64,000 nt of DNA from JBPRGH01 sp051418055 (GTDB taxonomy: Bacteria > Bacteroidota > Bacteroidia > Cytophagales > Cyclobacteriaceae), in assembly GCA_051418055.1 (NCBI GenBank), contig JBPRGH010000054.1:62001-126000 (forward strand), read 5' to 3'. The stretch's first letter is position 1. Each line of letters opens with the position of its first letter. Positions 7,693 through 16,802 of this stretch are shown here, piece by piece. The notes beneath the pieces were generated by a model, which was not told where the DNA came from, searched no databases, and saw only the letters and a program-made list of their open reading frames with translations. The position numbers and the translations under genes are program-made.

Positions 7693-10299
7693 CTAAAAGT
7701 CGAGCTCTATTGTGTCACCAACTCCAAAAGATTTTCCACCCTGCTTTTCTTCCTTTGCCTTCACATCAGGTTCCTCTGATTTTTCTTCCTGAGAAGTTTC
7801 TACCAGCTTTATAGATTTAACTTTATCACTTGTCAGCTTATTGCCAATTGCCCGCCAGCCTTTTACATCTATAAATTCGTGCAAATTAATCAATTCCACC
7901 TGCTTTTCCTTTTGCTTGCCCTTAAGTGTAGTAAGCTCAATGACATTTTCAGGAGTAGTGCTCACAAGTTCCAGCTTTGAACCTGAGACTTCTGAAATAA
8001 TTGGAAAACGTTTTGATAAACTTGTAGTCTCTACGGTAAATCGTTTTACATAATAGTTTTTGCTGTCACCATCAAAATAAACTACAGAAACAACTCTATC
8101 AGGAACAAATTTTTCAATTAATGCAATTTTATCCTGTTCGTATCGGTTAGTGATCTCAAAGGTTGTCATCTCATAAGTACCATCTTTATAAAAAACAATG
8201 ATAGAATCATCAGGAAGGAAATTACCAAGATGAATACCAATATTATCTTTATTTAAACGGCCTACCGAGCTGTCATGCCATATATCCAGTCCGCCGAGAG
8301 TGGATTTTCCCTCTGATTTTAATTCGATCTTACGGATTGGATATTTTGTCAATGTATTCCCTTTTGCTCCCCTTCCTTTGATATCCAGTTCTGCAAAATC
8401 GAAATCAAATACTTTTTTACGTGCTTTACTTCCTGAGGTAAGTTTTACGGTAATCACCTCTGCCTCTCCATTAGGGTTAGCACTTAGGTAATGGACCCGG
8501 CTTTTTGCATTACCAGTCGTAAGGTCATACTCCTTATCTCGTGTAATTGCCGTGACATTAAACCTTTTTACCATGGATCTCCCGCTCTTTCCATCTACAT
8601 AAGAAAGATTATAGGTCATACGGTCATCACCTTTTTTCCAGACACCAACATATAATATATCCTTACCCATAAAATTCTTTTCAGATATACGGCTGACCAT
8701 CATTTTACCATCCTGACGGATAACTATAATATCATCGATATCTGAACATTCACAGACAAATTCGTCTTTTTTGATGCCGTAACCAACAAAGCCATCTTTA
8801 CGATTTACATATAGCTTTTGATTGTTAGCTGCTACAATAGTAGTGTCAATTGATTCAAAGGATTTGATCTCCGTTTTACGTTCACGTCCCTTGCCATGCT
8901 TTTCAAGAAGGTTCTGATAATAGGAAATAGTATAATCTATAATATTAGCAAGGTGATACTCCGTTTCCTTAAGCTCATCCTGCAGGTTTTTAAGGATTTC
9001 ATCAGCTTTGAAAGAATCAAATTTTGAGATCCTCTTGATCTTTATTTCCGTAAGCCTTACAATATCCTCCTGAGTAATTTCACGATAAAACTGTGGTTTA
9101 AAAGGCTCTAATCCTTTGTCGATAGTTTCCAGTACCGCATCCCAGGTTTCACATTCCTCAATATCACGATAAATACGGTTTTCTATAAATATTCTTTCGA
9201 GAGAAGAGAAAAGGATCTTTTCCTTTAGCTCTTTTCTTCTGATCTCCAGCTCTCTTTTTAAGAGATCAACTGTCTGATTTGTATTGTAAGCCAGAATTTC
9301 ATCTACAGGAATGAAATGTGGTTTATCATCGATAATTACACAGCAGTTTGGTGAAATTGAGACTTCACAATCAGTAAAAGCATATAAAGCATCTATAGCA
9401 ATATCAGGTGACTGGCCTGGTGCAAGAGTAATAAGGACTTCAACATCTTTAGCGGTATTATCCACCACCTGTTTGATCTTTATTTTTCCTTTATCATTGG
9501 CTTTTATAATAGATTCTATGATACCTGTGGTAGTTGTGCCAAAAGGAATGTCTTTTACAGCCAGAGTTTTCTTGTCTATTTCTTCAATCTTTGCCCGTAC
9601 CTTTACTCTTCCACCTCTTATACCCTGCTGGTAATCCGAAACATCGATCATACCGCCTGTAGGAAAATCAGGATAAATTTTTACTTTTTTCCCTTTCAGC
9701 AGGTCAATACTGGCTTTTATTAATTCAATAAAATTGTGAGGGAGGATCTTAGTTGAAAGTCCTACGGCAATACCTTCCACCCCCTGAGCCAGGAGTAATG
9801 GAAATTTAACAGGCAGTGTTACCGGCTCTCTTTTTCTTCCATCATAGCTTAGCTGCCAATCCGTTGTCTGACTGTTGAAAACCACATCCAGTGCAAACTT
9901 GGAAAGACGGGCCTCAATATAACGTGGTGCCGCAGCGCTGTCTCCGGTCCTGATATCACCCCAGTTACCCTGAGTTTCAATAAGCAGCTCCTTTTGACCC
10001 ATGTTTACCATTGCATCCCCAATGGAAGCATCTCCATGCGGATGGTATTGCATAGTCTGCCCAATAATATTTGCCACTTTGTTAAAGCGGCCATCATCCA
10101 TCTCTTTCATGGCGTGCATGATACGACGCTGTACAGGCTTAAAACCATCCTGTATTGCCGGTACTGCACGTTCTAAAATTACATATGAAGCATAATCAAG
10201 GAACCAGTTTTCGTACATCCCTCCTACGGGCAATTTATCCTGGATCTGTCCATCTTCCTCTTCCGAATGTCCGTTTGAGTTATCTATATCTTCTGACAT
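7693..10299 (-). CDS. parC: DNA topoisomerase IV subunit A
   Basis: 868-residue type IIA topoisomerase A subunit that breaks and rejoins duplex DNA and, with ParE, decatenates daughter chromosomes. The catalytic Tyr lies in AAAPRYIEARLS (about 125-136). The quinolone-region sequence YHPHGDASIGDAMVNMGQ and TQGNWGD are typical of Bacteroidota ParC. A C-terminal beta-pinwheel follows, without the canonical gyrase GyrA box, and the tail is acidic/Lys-rich. parE lies 19 bp upstream and is clearly its partner. gyrA is separate at 18013, so the two A subunits are distinguished by context and C-domain. Confidence 0.95.
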   Translation of the reverse strand: MSEDIDNSNGHSEEEDGQIQDKLPVGGMYENWFLDYASYVILERAVPAIQDGFKPVQRRIMHAMKEMDDGRFNKVANIIGQTMQYHPHGDASIGDAMVNMGQKELLIETQGNWGDIRTGDSAAAPRYIEARLSKFALDVVFNSQTTDWQLSYDGRKREPVTLPVKFPLLLAQGVEGIAVGLSTKILPHNFIELIKASIDLLKGKKVKIYPDFPTGGMIDVSDYQQGIRGGRVKVRAKIEEIDKKTLAVKDIPFGTTTTGIIESIIKANDKGKIKIKQVVDNTAKDVEVLITLAPGQSPDIAIDALYAFTDCEVSISPNCCVIIDDKPHFIPVDEILAYNTNQTVDLLKRELEIRRKELKEKILFSSLERIFIENRIYRDIEECETWDAVLETIDKGLEPFKPQFYREITQEDIVRLTEIKIKRISKFDSFKADEILKNLQDELKETEYHLANIIDYTISYYQNLLEKHGKGRERKTEIKSFESIDTTIVAANNQKLYVNRKDGFVGYGIKKDEFVCECSDIDDIIVIRQDGKMMVSRISEKNFMGKDILYVGVWKKGDDRMTYNLSYVDGKSGRSMVKRFNVTAITRDKEYDLTTGNAKSRVHYLSANPNGEAEVITVKLTSGSKARKKVFDFDFAELDIKGRGAKGNTLTKYPIRKIELKSEGKSTLGGLDIWHDSSVGRLNKDNIGIHLGNFLPDDSIIVFYKDGTYEMTTFEITNRYEQDKIALIEKFVPDRVVSVVYFDGDSKNYYVKRFTVETTSLSKRFPIISEVSGSKLELVSTTPENVIELTTLKGKQKEKQVELINLHEFIDVKGWRAIGNKLTSDKVKSIKLVETSQEEKSEEPDVKAKEEKQGGKSFGVGDTIELDF

Positions 10300-10318
10300 A
10301 ATTTCTTTAAAAAAATTG

Positions 10319-12190
10319 TTATTCTACCGCTTCAGCGCGTTCAACTATATCTTTTTCGATACGGAGCCTGTCAACAATAAATTCCTGCCTTTGGGGAGTA
10401 TTTTTTCCCATATAAAAGGTTAGCAGCTGGTTTACAGATGTGTCTTTATTCAGGATCACAGGCTCAAGGCGAATATCTTCACCAATAAATTCCTGGAATT
10501 CACCGGGAGAGATCTCACCTAATCCTTTAAATCGTGTTATTTCCGGTTTATTTCCCAGCTTCTGTACTGCCTTTTGCTTTTCTTCTTCACTATAGCAATA
10601 GATAGTTTCCTTCTTGTTACGGACCCGGAAAAGCGGAGTATCCAGTATATACACATGCCCATGCTTTACAAGATCGGGAAAGAACTGTAAAAAGAACGTT
10701 AACAGCAGCATACGGATATGCATACCATCAACGTCGGCATCCGTTGCTATTACTATTTTTCGATAGCGCAATCCCTCAAGTCCATCTTCTATATTAAGTG
10801 CATGCTGCAGGAGGTTAAACTCCTCATTTTCATAAACTACTTTTTTGGTAAGATTGAAGCAATTCAACGGCTTTCCACGTAAGCTGAATACAGCTTGTGT
10901 TTGCACGTCCCTGGCCTTGGTAATAGAACCACTCGCTGAGTCACCCTCAGTTATAAAAAGCATTGTTTCCTCATTACGATCACCTTTTTTATCATCATAA
11001 TGCATTCGGCAGTCACGTAATTTCTTATTATGAAGATTGGCTTTTTTAGCTCTTTCGTTGGCAAGCTTTTTAATACCAGCTATTTCCTTTCGCTCTCTTT
11101 CAGATTGCAGGATCCGTTTGTGCAATGCCTCTGCAGTTTCATTATGCTGGTGCAGGTAATTATCCAGGGCTCGTTTTACGAAATCATTAACAAAAGTACG
11201 CATTGTCGGACCCTCAGGGCCTACAGCCTGTGAACCTAACTTTGTTTTCGTCTGCGATTCAAAAACAGGCTCCTGTACACGTATGGCTATTGAGCCAACA
11301 ATACTTGCACGAACATCCGCAGCATCAAAATCCTTCTTATAAAACTCACGTACAGTCCTTACAATCGCTTCCCTGAAAGCAGCAAGATGAGTTCCTCCCT
11401 GCGTAGTATACTGGCCATTTACAAATGAGTAATAGTCTTCACCGTACTGATTGCTGTGGGTTAAAGCCATTTCAATGTCTTCACCCTTAAGATGTATGAT
11501 CGGATAACGTATGGCATCAACATCCGTTTTTCTTTCCAACAGGTCTTTTAATCCATTTTCAGAATGAAACTTCTGCCCGTTAAAGTTTATTGTTAAACCT
11601 GAATTCAGGAAAGCATAATTCCAAAGAAGGTCATATAAGTAGTCCGGAATAAAATGATAATTCCTGAATACAGTATCATCAGGCTCAAAGATAACAAGCG
11701 TCCCGTTTCGGCCACTGCTTGTCGTTTCCTTCTCCTCTTTTATAAGCTCACCACGTGCAAACTCAGCAACTTTGGTTTTTCCGTCACGGAAGGATTGCAC
11801 TTTAAAGTAGTTACTTAGGGCATTTACAGCCTTTGTACCGACCCCATTCAATCCCACAGATTTCTGAAAAGCACCACTGTCATATTTACCACCGGTATTT
11901 ATTTTGGAAACGCAATCCACTACCTTTCCCAGTGGGATCCCACGGCCATAATCGCGGATCTCCACCTTATGTTCGGTTATTTTAATATCAATGGTTTTTC
12001 CAAACCCCATCATATGCTCATCGATGGCGTTATCTATTACTTCTTTTACAAGAACATATATACCATCATCCTGTGCCGAACCATCGCCAAGTTTACCAAT
12101 ATACATACCTGGTCTCAGGCGAATATGCTCTTTCCAGTCGAGCGACTTAATACTATCTTCTGTGTATTGTACTGTTGTATTTTCAGCCAT
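10319..12190 (-). CDS. parE: DNA topoisomerase IV subunit B
   Basis: 623-residue ATPase subunit. The GHKL fold is shown by EVIDNAIDEHMMG, DYGRGIPLG and KSVGLNGVGTKAVNALS (ATP lid), the transducer by VNGQYTTQGGTHLAAFREAI, and the TOPRIM metal site by TEGDSASGSITKARD and ATDADVDGMHIRMLLLTFF. Many B subunits read EGDSAGGS, so the Ser in EGDSASGS is a small variant. It is the first gene of the 12-kb reverse-strand run and lies 19 bp before parC. No clear TAnnTTTG promoter was found directly upstream. Confidence 0.95.
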   Translation of the reverse strand: MAENTTVQYTEDSIKSLDWKEHIRLRPGMYIGKLGDGSAQDDGIYVLVKEVIDNAIDEHMMGFGKTIDIKITEHKVEIRDYGRGIPLGKVVDCVSKINTGGKYDSGAFQKSVGLNGVGTKAVNALSNYFKVQSFRDGKTKVAEFARGELIKEEKETTSSGRNGTLVIFEPDDTVFRNYHFIPDYLYDLLWNYAFLNSGLTINFNGQKFHSENGLKDLLERKTDVDAIRYPIIHLKGEDIEMALTHSNQYGEDYYSFVNGQYTTQGGTHLAAFREAIVRTVREFYKKDFDAADVRASIVGSIAIRVQEPVFESQTKTKLGSQAVGPEGPTMRTFVNDFVKRALDNYLHQHNETAEALHKRILQSERERKEIAGIKKLANERAKKANLHNKKLRDCRMHYDDKKGDRNEETMLFITEGDSASGSITKARDVQTQAVFSLRGKPLNCFNLTKKVVYENEEFNLLQHALNIEDGLEGLRYRKIVIATDADVDGMHIRMLLLTFFLQFFPDLVKHGHVYILDTPLFRVRNKKETIYCYSEEEKQKAVQKLGNKPEITRFKGLGEISPGEFQEFIGEDIRLEPVILNKDTSVNQLLTFYMGKNTPQRQEFIVDRLRIEKDIVERAEAVE

Positions 12191-12352
12191 ATTATTTTCT
12201 CACATCTCCACTATTCTAAGGCGAATAAAACGTAAAAATAATTGATCTGCAAGCACTAAAATTTAAAAGCACTTGTAGTATCAATTTATAGTAAAATCTC
12301 TAATTACATGACAGACAACCAGTTATATAGGATAACTGCAATCATAAAAAAA

Positions 12353-12769
12353 CTAGGACTTTTTAGAAAAAAGGATCATTAGTGGTAAAGCTACCAACCA
12401 TAAGATCATCATTCCTAGAAAAACAACAATTAAATATCCAAAATAATTGTACCTGAAAGGTTCGTTACTATTAAAAATATTAATAAAAAGAACTGAGGTT
12501 GTAAAGAATGCATTGAAAATTGTTCCAAATGAATATTCCCAACCCTTAATGAAAGGCTTGTGGGAAGAAATTTCCTGGGTGCTTAAACCGTATAACAAAA
12601 AATTCAATGCGGATAAAACAAAAAGGCTAATATAAAAGAAGGTTTCCCTCCCAATTATTGTTTCAGGCAATACTTTTACGTCATAAGAAACAGAAGCATA
12701 AGTCCATAATAATGCTCCCAGGCCAGCAAAAAGACTAAAAAACCATACTAATTTTAATAATTTCGTCAT
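12353..12769 (-). CDS. Small four-helix membrane protein, unknown
   Basis: 138 residues with four hydrophobic segments (about 6-26, 44-63, 84-104 and 112-134) and no recognised motif, so an inner-membrane protein. It has its own 3' space (163 bp before the parE start) and is divergent from the hydroxylase gene at 12832, with 62 bp between the two start codons. I do not recognise the family; function unknown. Confidence 0.65.
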   Translation of the reverse strand: MTKLLKLVWFFSLFAGLGALLWTYASVSYDVKVLPETIIGRETFFYISLFVLSALNFLLYGLSTQEISSHKPFIKGWEYSFGTIFNAFFTTSVLFINIFNSNEPFRYNYFGYLIVVFLGMMILWLVALPLMILFSKKS

Positions 12770-12791
12770 TTATAGATTTTTAATGTCAAAC

Positions 12792-12799
12792 TAATTTTG
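12792..12799 (+). promoter_or_regulatory. Possible -7 element for the 12832 gene
   Basis: TAATTTTG matches the Bacteroidota -7 consensus TAnnTTTG and lies 33 bases before the ATG at 12832. No clear TTG is seen at -33, so support is partial. It falls in the 62-bp divergent gap shared with the 12353..12769 gene. Confidence 0.35.
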
Positions 12800-12831
12800 A
12801 TATTTTTAAGTTGTTTATCTAAAGCAGGAGA

Positions 12832-14052
12832 ATGATCAATATCGTTGTACTTTCCATACCAATTTACTTCCTTCTCATTGGGATTGAGTTGTTGATCCAG
12901 CGCTTTTCCCGGCAGCAAATTTACAGGCTGAATGATGCCCTTACAAATATTAGCTGTGGTATTACACAGCAACTTTCCGGAGTATTTTTTAAAGTACTGA
13001 GTGTCGGCGCATATTTTCTTCTTTTTGAATATTTACGGATCGCTGAATTACCACGAAATTGGCTTTATTGGATAGCTTTATTTTTTGCTGTGGATTTTTG
13101 CTATTACTGGGCACATAGGATGAGCCATGAAATAAATCTGTTCTGGGGTGGCCATGTTGTGCATCATCAGAGCGAAGATTATAACTTTTCGGTAGCATTG
13201 CGTCAAAGTAGCTTTCAGGTGTTGTGGACGTTTTTCTTTTATCTGCCATTGGCAATACTAGGATTCCATCCATTGGATTTTGTAATTGTCTCTGCATTGG
13301 TTACTGTTTACCAGTTTTGGATCCATACCGAAACAATTGGTAAACTTGGATTTTTAGAGAAGTTTCTGAATACTCCCTCCCATCATCGTGTACATCATGG
13401 GAAAAACCCTAAATACATTGATAAAAACCATGCAGGTGTTTTTATTATCTGGGATAAGATGTTTGGTACTTTTCAACAAGAAGAGGAAAGACCTACCTAC
13501 GGAACTACCAAACCTGTTAATAGTTGGAATCCTGTATGGGTTAATTTTGAGCATTATAACACCATGTTGCATGACCTGAAGAAAATTGAAGGGTATAAAA
13601 ATAAATTGAAGTACATCTTTTACAAACCAGGCTGGCTTCCGGAAGAAATGGGTGGGCCACAAAAGGTGCCGGATGTTTCAGTTACACCATCAAAATACAA
13701 TATGATCAGCAGGGGTTTTATTAATTATTATGTTCTTTTTCAATATCTTATTATTCTTGGAGGTACGGCTGTTTTTCTGTTCAATGTAGAATCATTAGCT
13801 TTAAATGATAAGATCCTTATCACTACTTTAATAGTTCTTTCGGTTGTTAATTGTGGCGCTTTACTGGAGCAAAGATCATGGGTCACCTGGACTGAAATTA
13901 GCAGGGTTATTCTGATTTCTGCCGGAACTGCCTTTTATTTTTATTATCAGTTACAATTTATCCCGTTCTTTTTAACAATCAGCTATAGTGTTATATCTTT
14001 GAGCTGGTTGTATTATGCCTATAGAAGGCCCGCTCAAACTGTTAAAACATAG
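12832..14052 (+). CDS. Sterol desaturase / fatty acid hydroxylase family (alkylglycerol monooxygenase-like)
   Basis: 406-residue integral membrane di-iron enzyme. The eight-His signature is complete: HRMSHE (about 100), HVVHH (about 113-117) and HHRVHHGKNPKYIDKNHAG (about 185). About three to four membrane segments precede or surround the His cluster and three more follow it (about 300-400). Length and the C-terminal extra helices resemble alkylglycerol monooxygenase (TMEM195), which cleaves ether lipids, more than the short ~270-residue hydroxylases; that substrate is inferred. The lipoprotein gene 14052 starts inside its stop codon (TAGTG), so they are coupled. Confidence 0.85.
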   Translation: MINIVVLSIPIYFLLIGIELLIQRFSRQQIYRLNDALTNISCGITQQLSGVFFKVLSVGAYFLLFEYLRIAELPRNWLYWIALFFAVDFCYYWAHRMSHEINLFWGGHVVHHQSEDYNFSVALRQSSFQVLWTFFFYLPLAILGFHPLDFVIVSALVTVYQFWIHTETIGKLGFLEKFLNTPSHHRVHHGKNPKYIDKNHAGVFIIWDKMFGTFQQEEERPTYGTTKPVNSWNPVWVNFEHYNTMLHDLKKIEGYKNKLKYIFYKPGWLPEEMGGPQKVPDVSVTPSKYNMISRGFINYYVLFQYLIILGGTAVFLFNVESLALNDKILITTLIVLSVVNCGALLEQRSWVTWTEISRVILISAGTAFYFYYQLQFIPFFLTISYSVISLSWLYYAYRRPAQTVKT

Positions 14053-14420
14053 TGAAAAATTACCTTCCTTTTTTTCTGATCTTTTTTCTAAGTTGTACTG
14101 ATAAGCCTATTGAGATTGAAGGCTTTGATCAGGATGCATGGAAAGCAGATGAAAAGGGATGTGCAGGTCAGCGTGAGGAGCTGGCAAAAGTATTGTTAGG
14201 AAATGAAGAAAAGCTACTTGGAAATAGCAGCCAAAAAATATCTAAGTATTTGGGTAAACCAAACCTCACTGAGCTTTATACGCGTAATCAAAGGTTCTAT
14301 ATCTACTACATCTCTCCCGGCCCTGCATGCAGTGAAAAATTTCAGGACACTGAACATGATCGGTTAACTCTGCGTTTTAGTGCTACAGATGCTTTAAAGG
14401 AGATATCTTTATATAATTAA
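14052..14420 (+). CDS. Small lipoprotein, unknown
   Basis: 122 residues starting at GTG that overlaps the TAG of the preceding gene by 1 bp. The N-terminus KNYLPFFLIFFLSCTDKP is a short signal peptide with a lipobox Cys near residue 15. The mature part contains two more Cys (CAGQ and ACSEKF). No family recognised. The overlap suggests a shared function or shared expression with the membrane hydroxylase. Confidence 0.7.
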   Translation: MKNYLPFFLIFFLSCTDKPIEIEGFDQDAWKADEKGCAGQREELAKVLLGNEEKLLGNSSQKISKYLGKPNLTELYTRNQRFYIYYISPGPACSEKFQDTEHDRLTLRFSATDALKEISLYN

Positions 14421-14475
14421 TTGGATTTCTTCGTTAGAGTTATTATCTTATTTTTTTAACTAAAAGATTTTGCCT

Positions 14476-14883
14476 ATGAAATTCCATCCAAATGAGCTTT
14501 ATATTTATTATGATCCGGCTACTAATACTGGTAAGCAATGCCGTGCTTATGCCAAATCGATCAGCAATAATGTTAATGAAGTAAATTGCAGAAATATTAA
14601 ACTCACCACTACCCTTTGGAAGGATATTGTAAATATGCTTGGGTTAAGGCCTAAGGACCTTTTGGACCGATCGAACCCTGAATATCAGGAAAAGATTGCC
14701 GGTAACACTTTTACCATGACTGGCTGGCTGGAAATTTTAGTTAAAAACCCACAGCTTTTAAAAGCACCAATAGCTATCTATCAAAACAAAGCAGTATTAT
14801 GTAATAAGCCTACGGATATTCTGCGCCTTGACCTGAATAGCCGAAGTTCGGCCAAAGTTCCGCCACACCTGCGAGCTATATAA
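14476..14883 (+). CDS. ArsC/Spx-like thioredoxin-fold protein
   Basis: About 135 residues from the ATG at 14476 (an in-frame TTG at 14470 adds two residues and is less likely). The pattern ELYIYYDPATNTGKQCRAYA (beta strand, loop, Cys, helix) matches the arsenate reductase ArsC/Spx fold, as do TTTLWKDIVNMLGLRPKDLLDRSNPEY and the later KNPQLLKAPIAIYQNKAVLC. The active-site loop is NTGKQC instead of the usual Cys-X2-Cys or CGTC. True ArsC enzymes reduce arsenate with glutathione, so here a redox or stress-adaptor role is just as possible. No arsenic genes are near. Confidence 0.75.
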   Translation: MKFHPNELYIYYDPATNTGKQCRAYAKSISNNVNEVNCRNIKLTTTLWKDIVNMLGLRPKDLLDRSNPEYQEKIAGNTFTMTGWLEILVKNPQLLKAPIAIYQNKAVLCNKPTDILRLDLNSRSSAKVPPHLRAI

Positions 14884-14912
14884 TATGTAAATTGAAGATT
14901 GCTGACCCCCTT

Positions 14913-14965
14913 GTTTTCGCAAATTTTAGACTTTTTTAAGCCTATCTGTCTATATTTGCGAAAAC
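14913..14965 (+). promoter_or_regulatory. Operator-like 12-bp inverted repeat overlapping the hbd promoter
   Basis: GTTTTCGCAAAT (14913..14924) and ATTTGCGAAAAC (14954..14965) are perfect inverted copies with 29 bases between them; their centres are 41 bp apart, about four helical turns. The right arm overlaps TATATTTG (14951..14958), a perfect TAnnTTTG -7 element, and the hbd ATG is at 14993. The arrangement looks like a repressor binding pair that covers the promoter. No regulator gene is adjacent. Confidence 0.65.
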
Positions 14966-14992
14966 CGATATATCATTATAAATTAAATCTTC

Positions 14993-15883
14993 ATGAATAA
15001 AGTAGCAGTTATAGGCTCCGGTACAATGGGCAACGGAATAGCGCATGTTTTTGCCCAAAATGGTTATGATGTTGCATTAATAGATATTTCAGAAAAAGCA
15101 CTGGAAAAAGCACTTGGAACAATTGAAAAGAATCTCGATCGCCAGGTAAAAAAAGAGCTAATTGATGAATCTAAAAAACAGGAGACACTGAAAAATATCA
15201 GCACCTATACCAGTACTGCCAATGGTGTAAAAGATGTGGATCTTGTTGTTGAGGCTGCCACCGAAAATATAGACCTAAAACTGCAAATATTCCGTGATAT
15301 TGATCAGCATGCGAAGAAAGATTGCATACTTGCTACAAATACAAGTTCTATTTCCATAACAAAAATTGCCGCTGTAACTAAACGTGCAGATCAAGTGATT
15401 GGAATGCACTTTATGAATCCGGTCCCGGTAATGAAGCTTGTTGAAGTGATCCGCGGATATGATACATCCGACGAGATTACAGCCAAAATAATGGAGATGT
15501 CGAAAAAGCTGGGAAAAATACCTGTAGAGGTAAATGATTATCCTGGTTTTGTTGCCAATCGTATATTAATGCCAATGATAAATGAAGCAGTCTATACCCT
15601 TTTTGAGGGAGTTGCAGGTGTAGAGGAGATCGATACCGTAATGAAGTTAGGTATGGCTCATCCTATGGGACCTTTACAGCTTGCTGATTTCATTGGCCTG
15701 GATGTTTGTCTTTCAATTTTGAATGTACTTTATGATGGACTTGGGAATCAAAAGTATGCGCCATGTCCATTATTGGTAAATATGGTAGAAGCCGGGCATT
15801 TGGGTGCTAAATCAGGAAGTGGATTTTATGACTATAGCCACGGCACAAAAGAGCTGGTAGTGAATAAAAGATTTAAAAAATAA
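14993..15883 (+). CDS. hbd: 3-hydroxybutyryl-CoA dehydrogenase
   Basis: 296 residues, normal for the single-function enzyme. The N-terminal Rossmann domain has VAVIGSGTMGNGIAHVFAQNG and an acidic residue in IDIS that favours NAD; the catalytic His is in GMHFMNPVPVMKLVEVI, and the C-domain has PGFVANRILMPMINEA and the AHPMGPLQLADFIGLD block. It oxidises (3S)-hydroxyacyl-CoA to the 3-oxo form in fatty acid or butyrate metabolism. It stands alone, with its own promoter and a terminator just after the stop. The symbol hbd is by family; paaH-type naming is equally possible. Confidence 0.92.
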   Translation: MNKVAVIGSGTMGNGIAHVFAQNGYDVALIDISEKALEKALGTIEKNLDRQVKKELIDESKKQETLKNISTYTSTANGVKDVDLVVEAATENIDLKLQIFRDIDQHAKKDCILATNTSSISITKIAAVTKRADQVIGMHFMNPVPVMKLVEVIRGYDTSDEITAKIMEMSKKLGKIPVEVNDYPGFVANRILMPMINEAVYTLFEGVAGVEEIDTVMKLGMAHPMGPLQLADFIGLDVCLSILNVLYDGLGNQKYAPCPLLVNMVEAGHLGAKSGSGFYDYSHGTKELVVNKRFKK

Positions 15884-15889
15884 AATAAA

Positions 15890-15915
15890 ATCCCGGTCTT
15901 AAATAAGGTCGGGAT
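15890..15915. terminator. Bidirectional terminator between hbd and the 15899 gene
   Basis: ATCCCGGTCTTA pairs with TAAGGTCGGGAT (two G-T pairs), followed by a T-run on the plus strand (15916..15921) and flanked by A-rich sequence on the other side. It serves hbd on the plus strand and the convergent hydroxylase, whose last codons lie in the hairpin. Confidence 0.8.
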
Positions 15916-16705
15916 CTTTTTTGCTCTGTATATTCTTCTTTTCTCTTACCATTTGCTGAAACTTAACACTTTCGGTATTCATCCATCTATCCCAAAATGT
16001 AAAGTATAACCCATAGTTAGTATTAAATTCTTTATGATGATAATGGTGATGCGAAGCACCAATTAACCATTTCCCAACCCAGCTTTTTTGTAGTGACTCC
16101 GGATAAATTTCGATATCGAGGTGGTTAATTACACTACTCACAGTCATAAGCATTAGATATGTAAAGAGAACGTAAGGATGCATAGGAATTATAAGTAATA
16201 TGAGAGGCAAAATTATAGCCTCCAGTAACCCTTCCCATGGATGAAAACTGAATGCAGTCCATGGTGAAGGAGTTATGCTGTCATGATGCACCTTGTGTAC
16301 CTTTCTGAATACCTTTGGGTGATGCATCCATCTGTGTATCCAGTAATAATATGTTTCATGAATAAAAAGAGCCAATAATAAACTTACCGGTAGGAACCAA
16401 TAACCATATTGGTCTAAAGAAGTATAAATAGCTGTATATCCTTCCTGATAAAGCCAAATTAACCCAACGCCTACTATGGCAAAAATAATTGAGGTAATAA
16501 TACTCCATTTAATTTCCTTAAGATACTGCTCATTTGACGGAGTGTGTTCCCTGGTAAGTTTATAAGCCTTCCATTTTTTAAAGTCGTATTTATAGAAGTA
16601 CCAATAAAAAAAACCTGCTGCAATAAAATATCGGATGATTAAGATCAGAAAGAAAGTGGCTATAAAATATAAAAAAACTGTTATTCCGGTTATCTCAGGT
16701 ATCAT
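15899..16705 (-). CDS. Sterol desaturase / fatty acid hydroxylase family protein
   Basis: 268 residues, three to four membrane spans, and the di-iron His clusters HETYYYWIHRWMHH, HKVHHDS and HHHYHH. This length is typical of bacterial sterol-desaturase-family hydroxylases such as carotenoid, sphingolipid or fatty acid hydroxylases; the substrate cannot be told. It is the second of three members in the window and shares only the His framework with the one at 12832. Single-gene unit between two hairpin terminators. Confidence 0.88.
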   Translation of the reverse strand: MIPEITGITVFLYFIATFFLILIIRYFIAAGFFYWYFYKYDFKKWKAYKLTREHTPSNEQYLKEIKWSIITSIIFAIVGVGLIWLYQEGYTAIYTSLDQYGYWFLPVSLLLALFIHETYYYWIHRWMHHPKVFRKVHKVHHDSITPSPWTAFSFHPWEGLLEAIILPLILLIIPMHPYVLFTYLMLMTVSSVINHLDIEIYPESLQKSWVGKWLIGASHHHYHHKEFNTNYGLYFTFWDRWMNTESVKFQQMVREKKNIQSKKDPDLI

Positions 16706-16752
16706 ATAGAAATAAACACCTGTGATCTGGAGTAGTTACAGATTAAATAAAA

Positions 16753-16784
16753 AAAGCCGCTCTGAAATGAATCAGAACGGCTTT
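16753..16784. terminator. Bidirectional hairpin terminator
   Basis: AAAGCCGCTCTGA and TCAGAACGGCTTT form a stem with one mismatch and a six-base loop, with A-run before and T-run after. It lies 19 bp beyond the end of the TPR gene (16803), for which it is the likely terminator on the reverse strand. Confidence 0.8.
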
Positions 16785-16802
16785 ATTTTTATTATATAAA
16801 AA

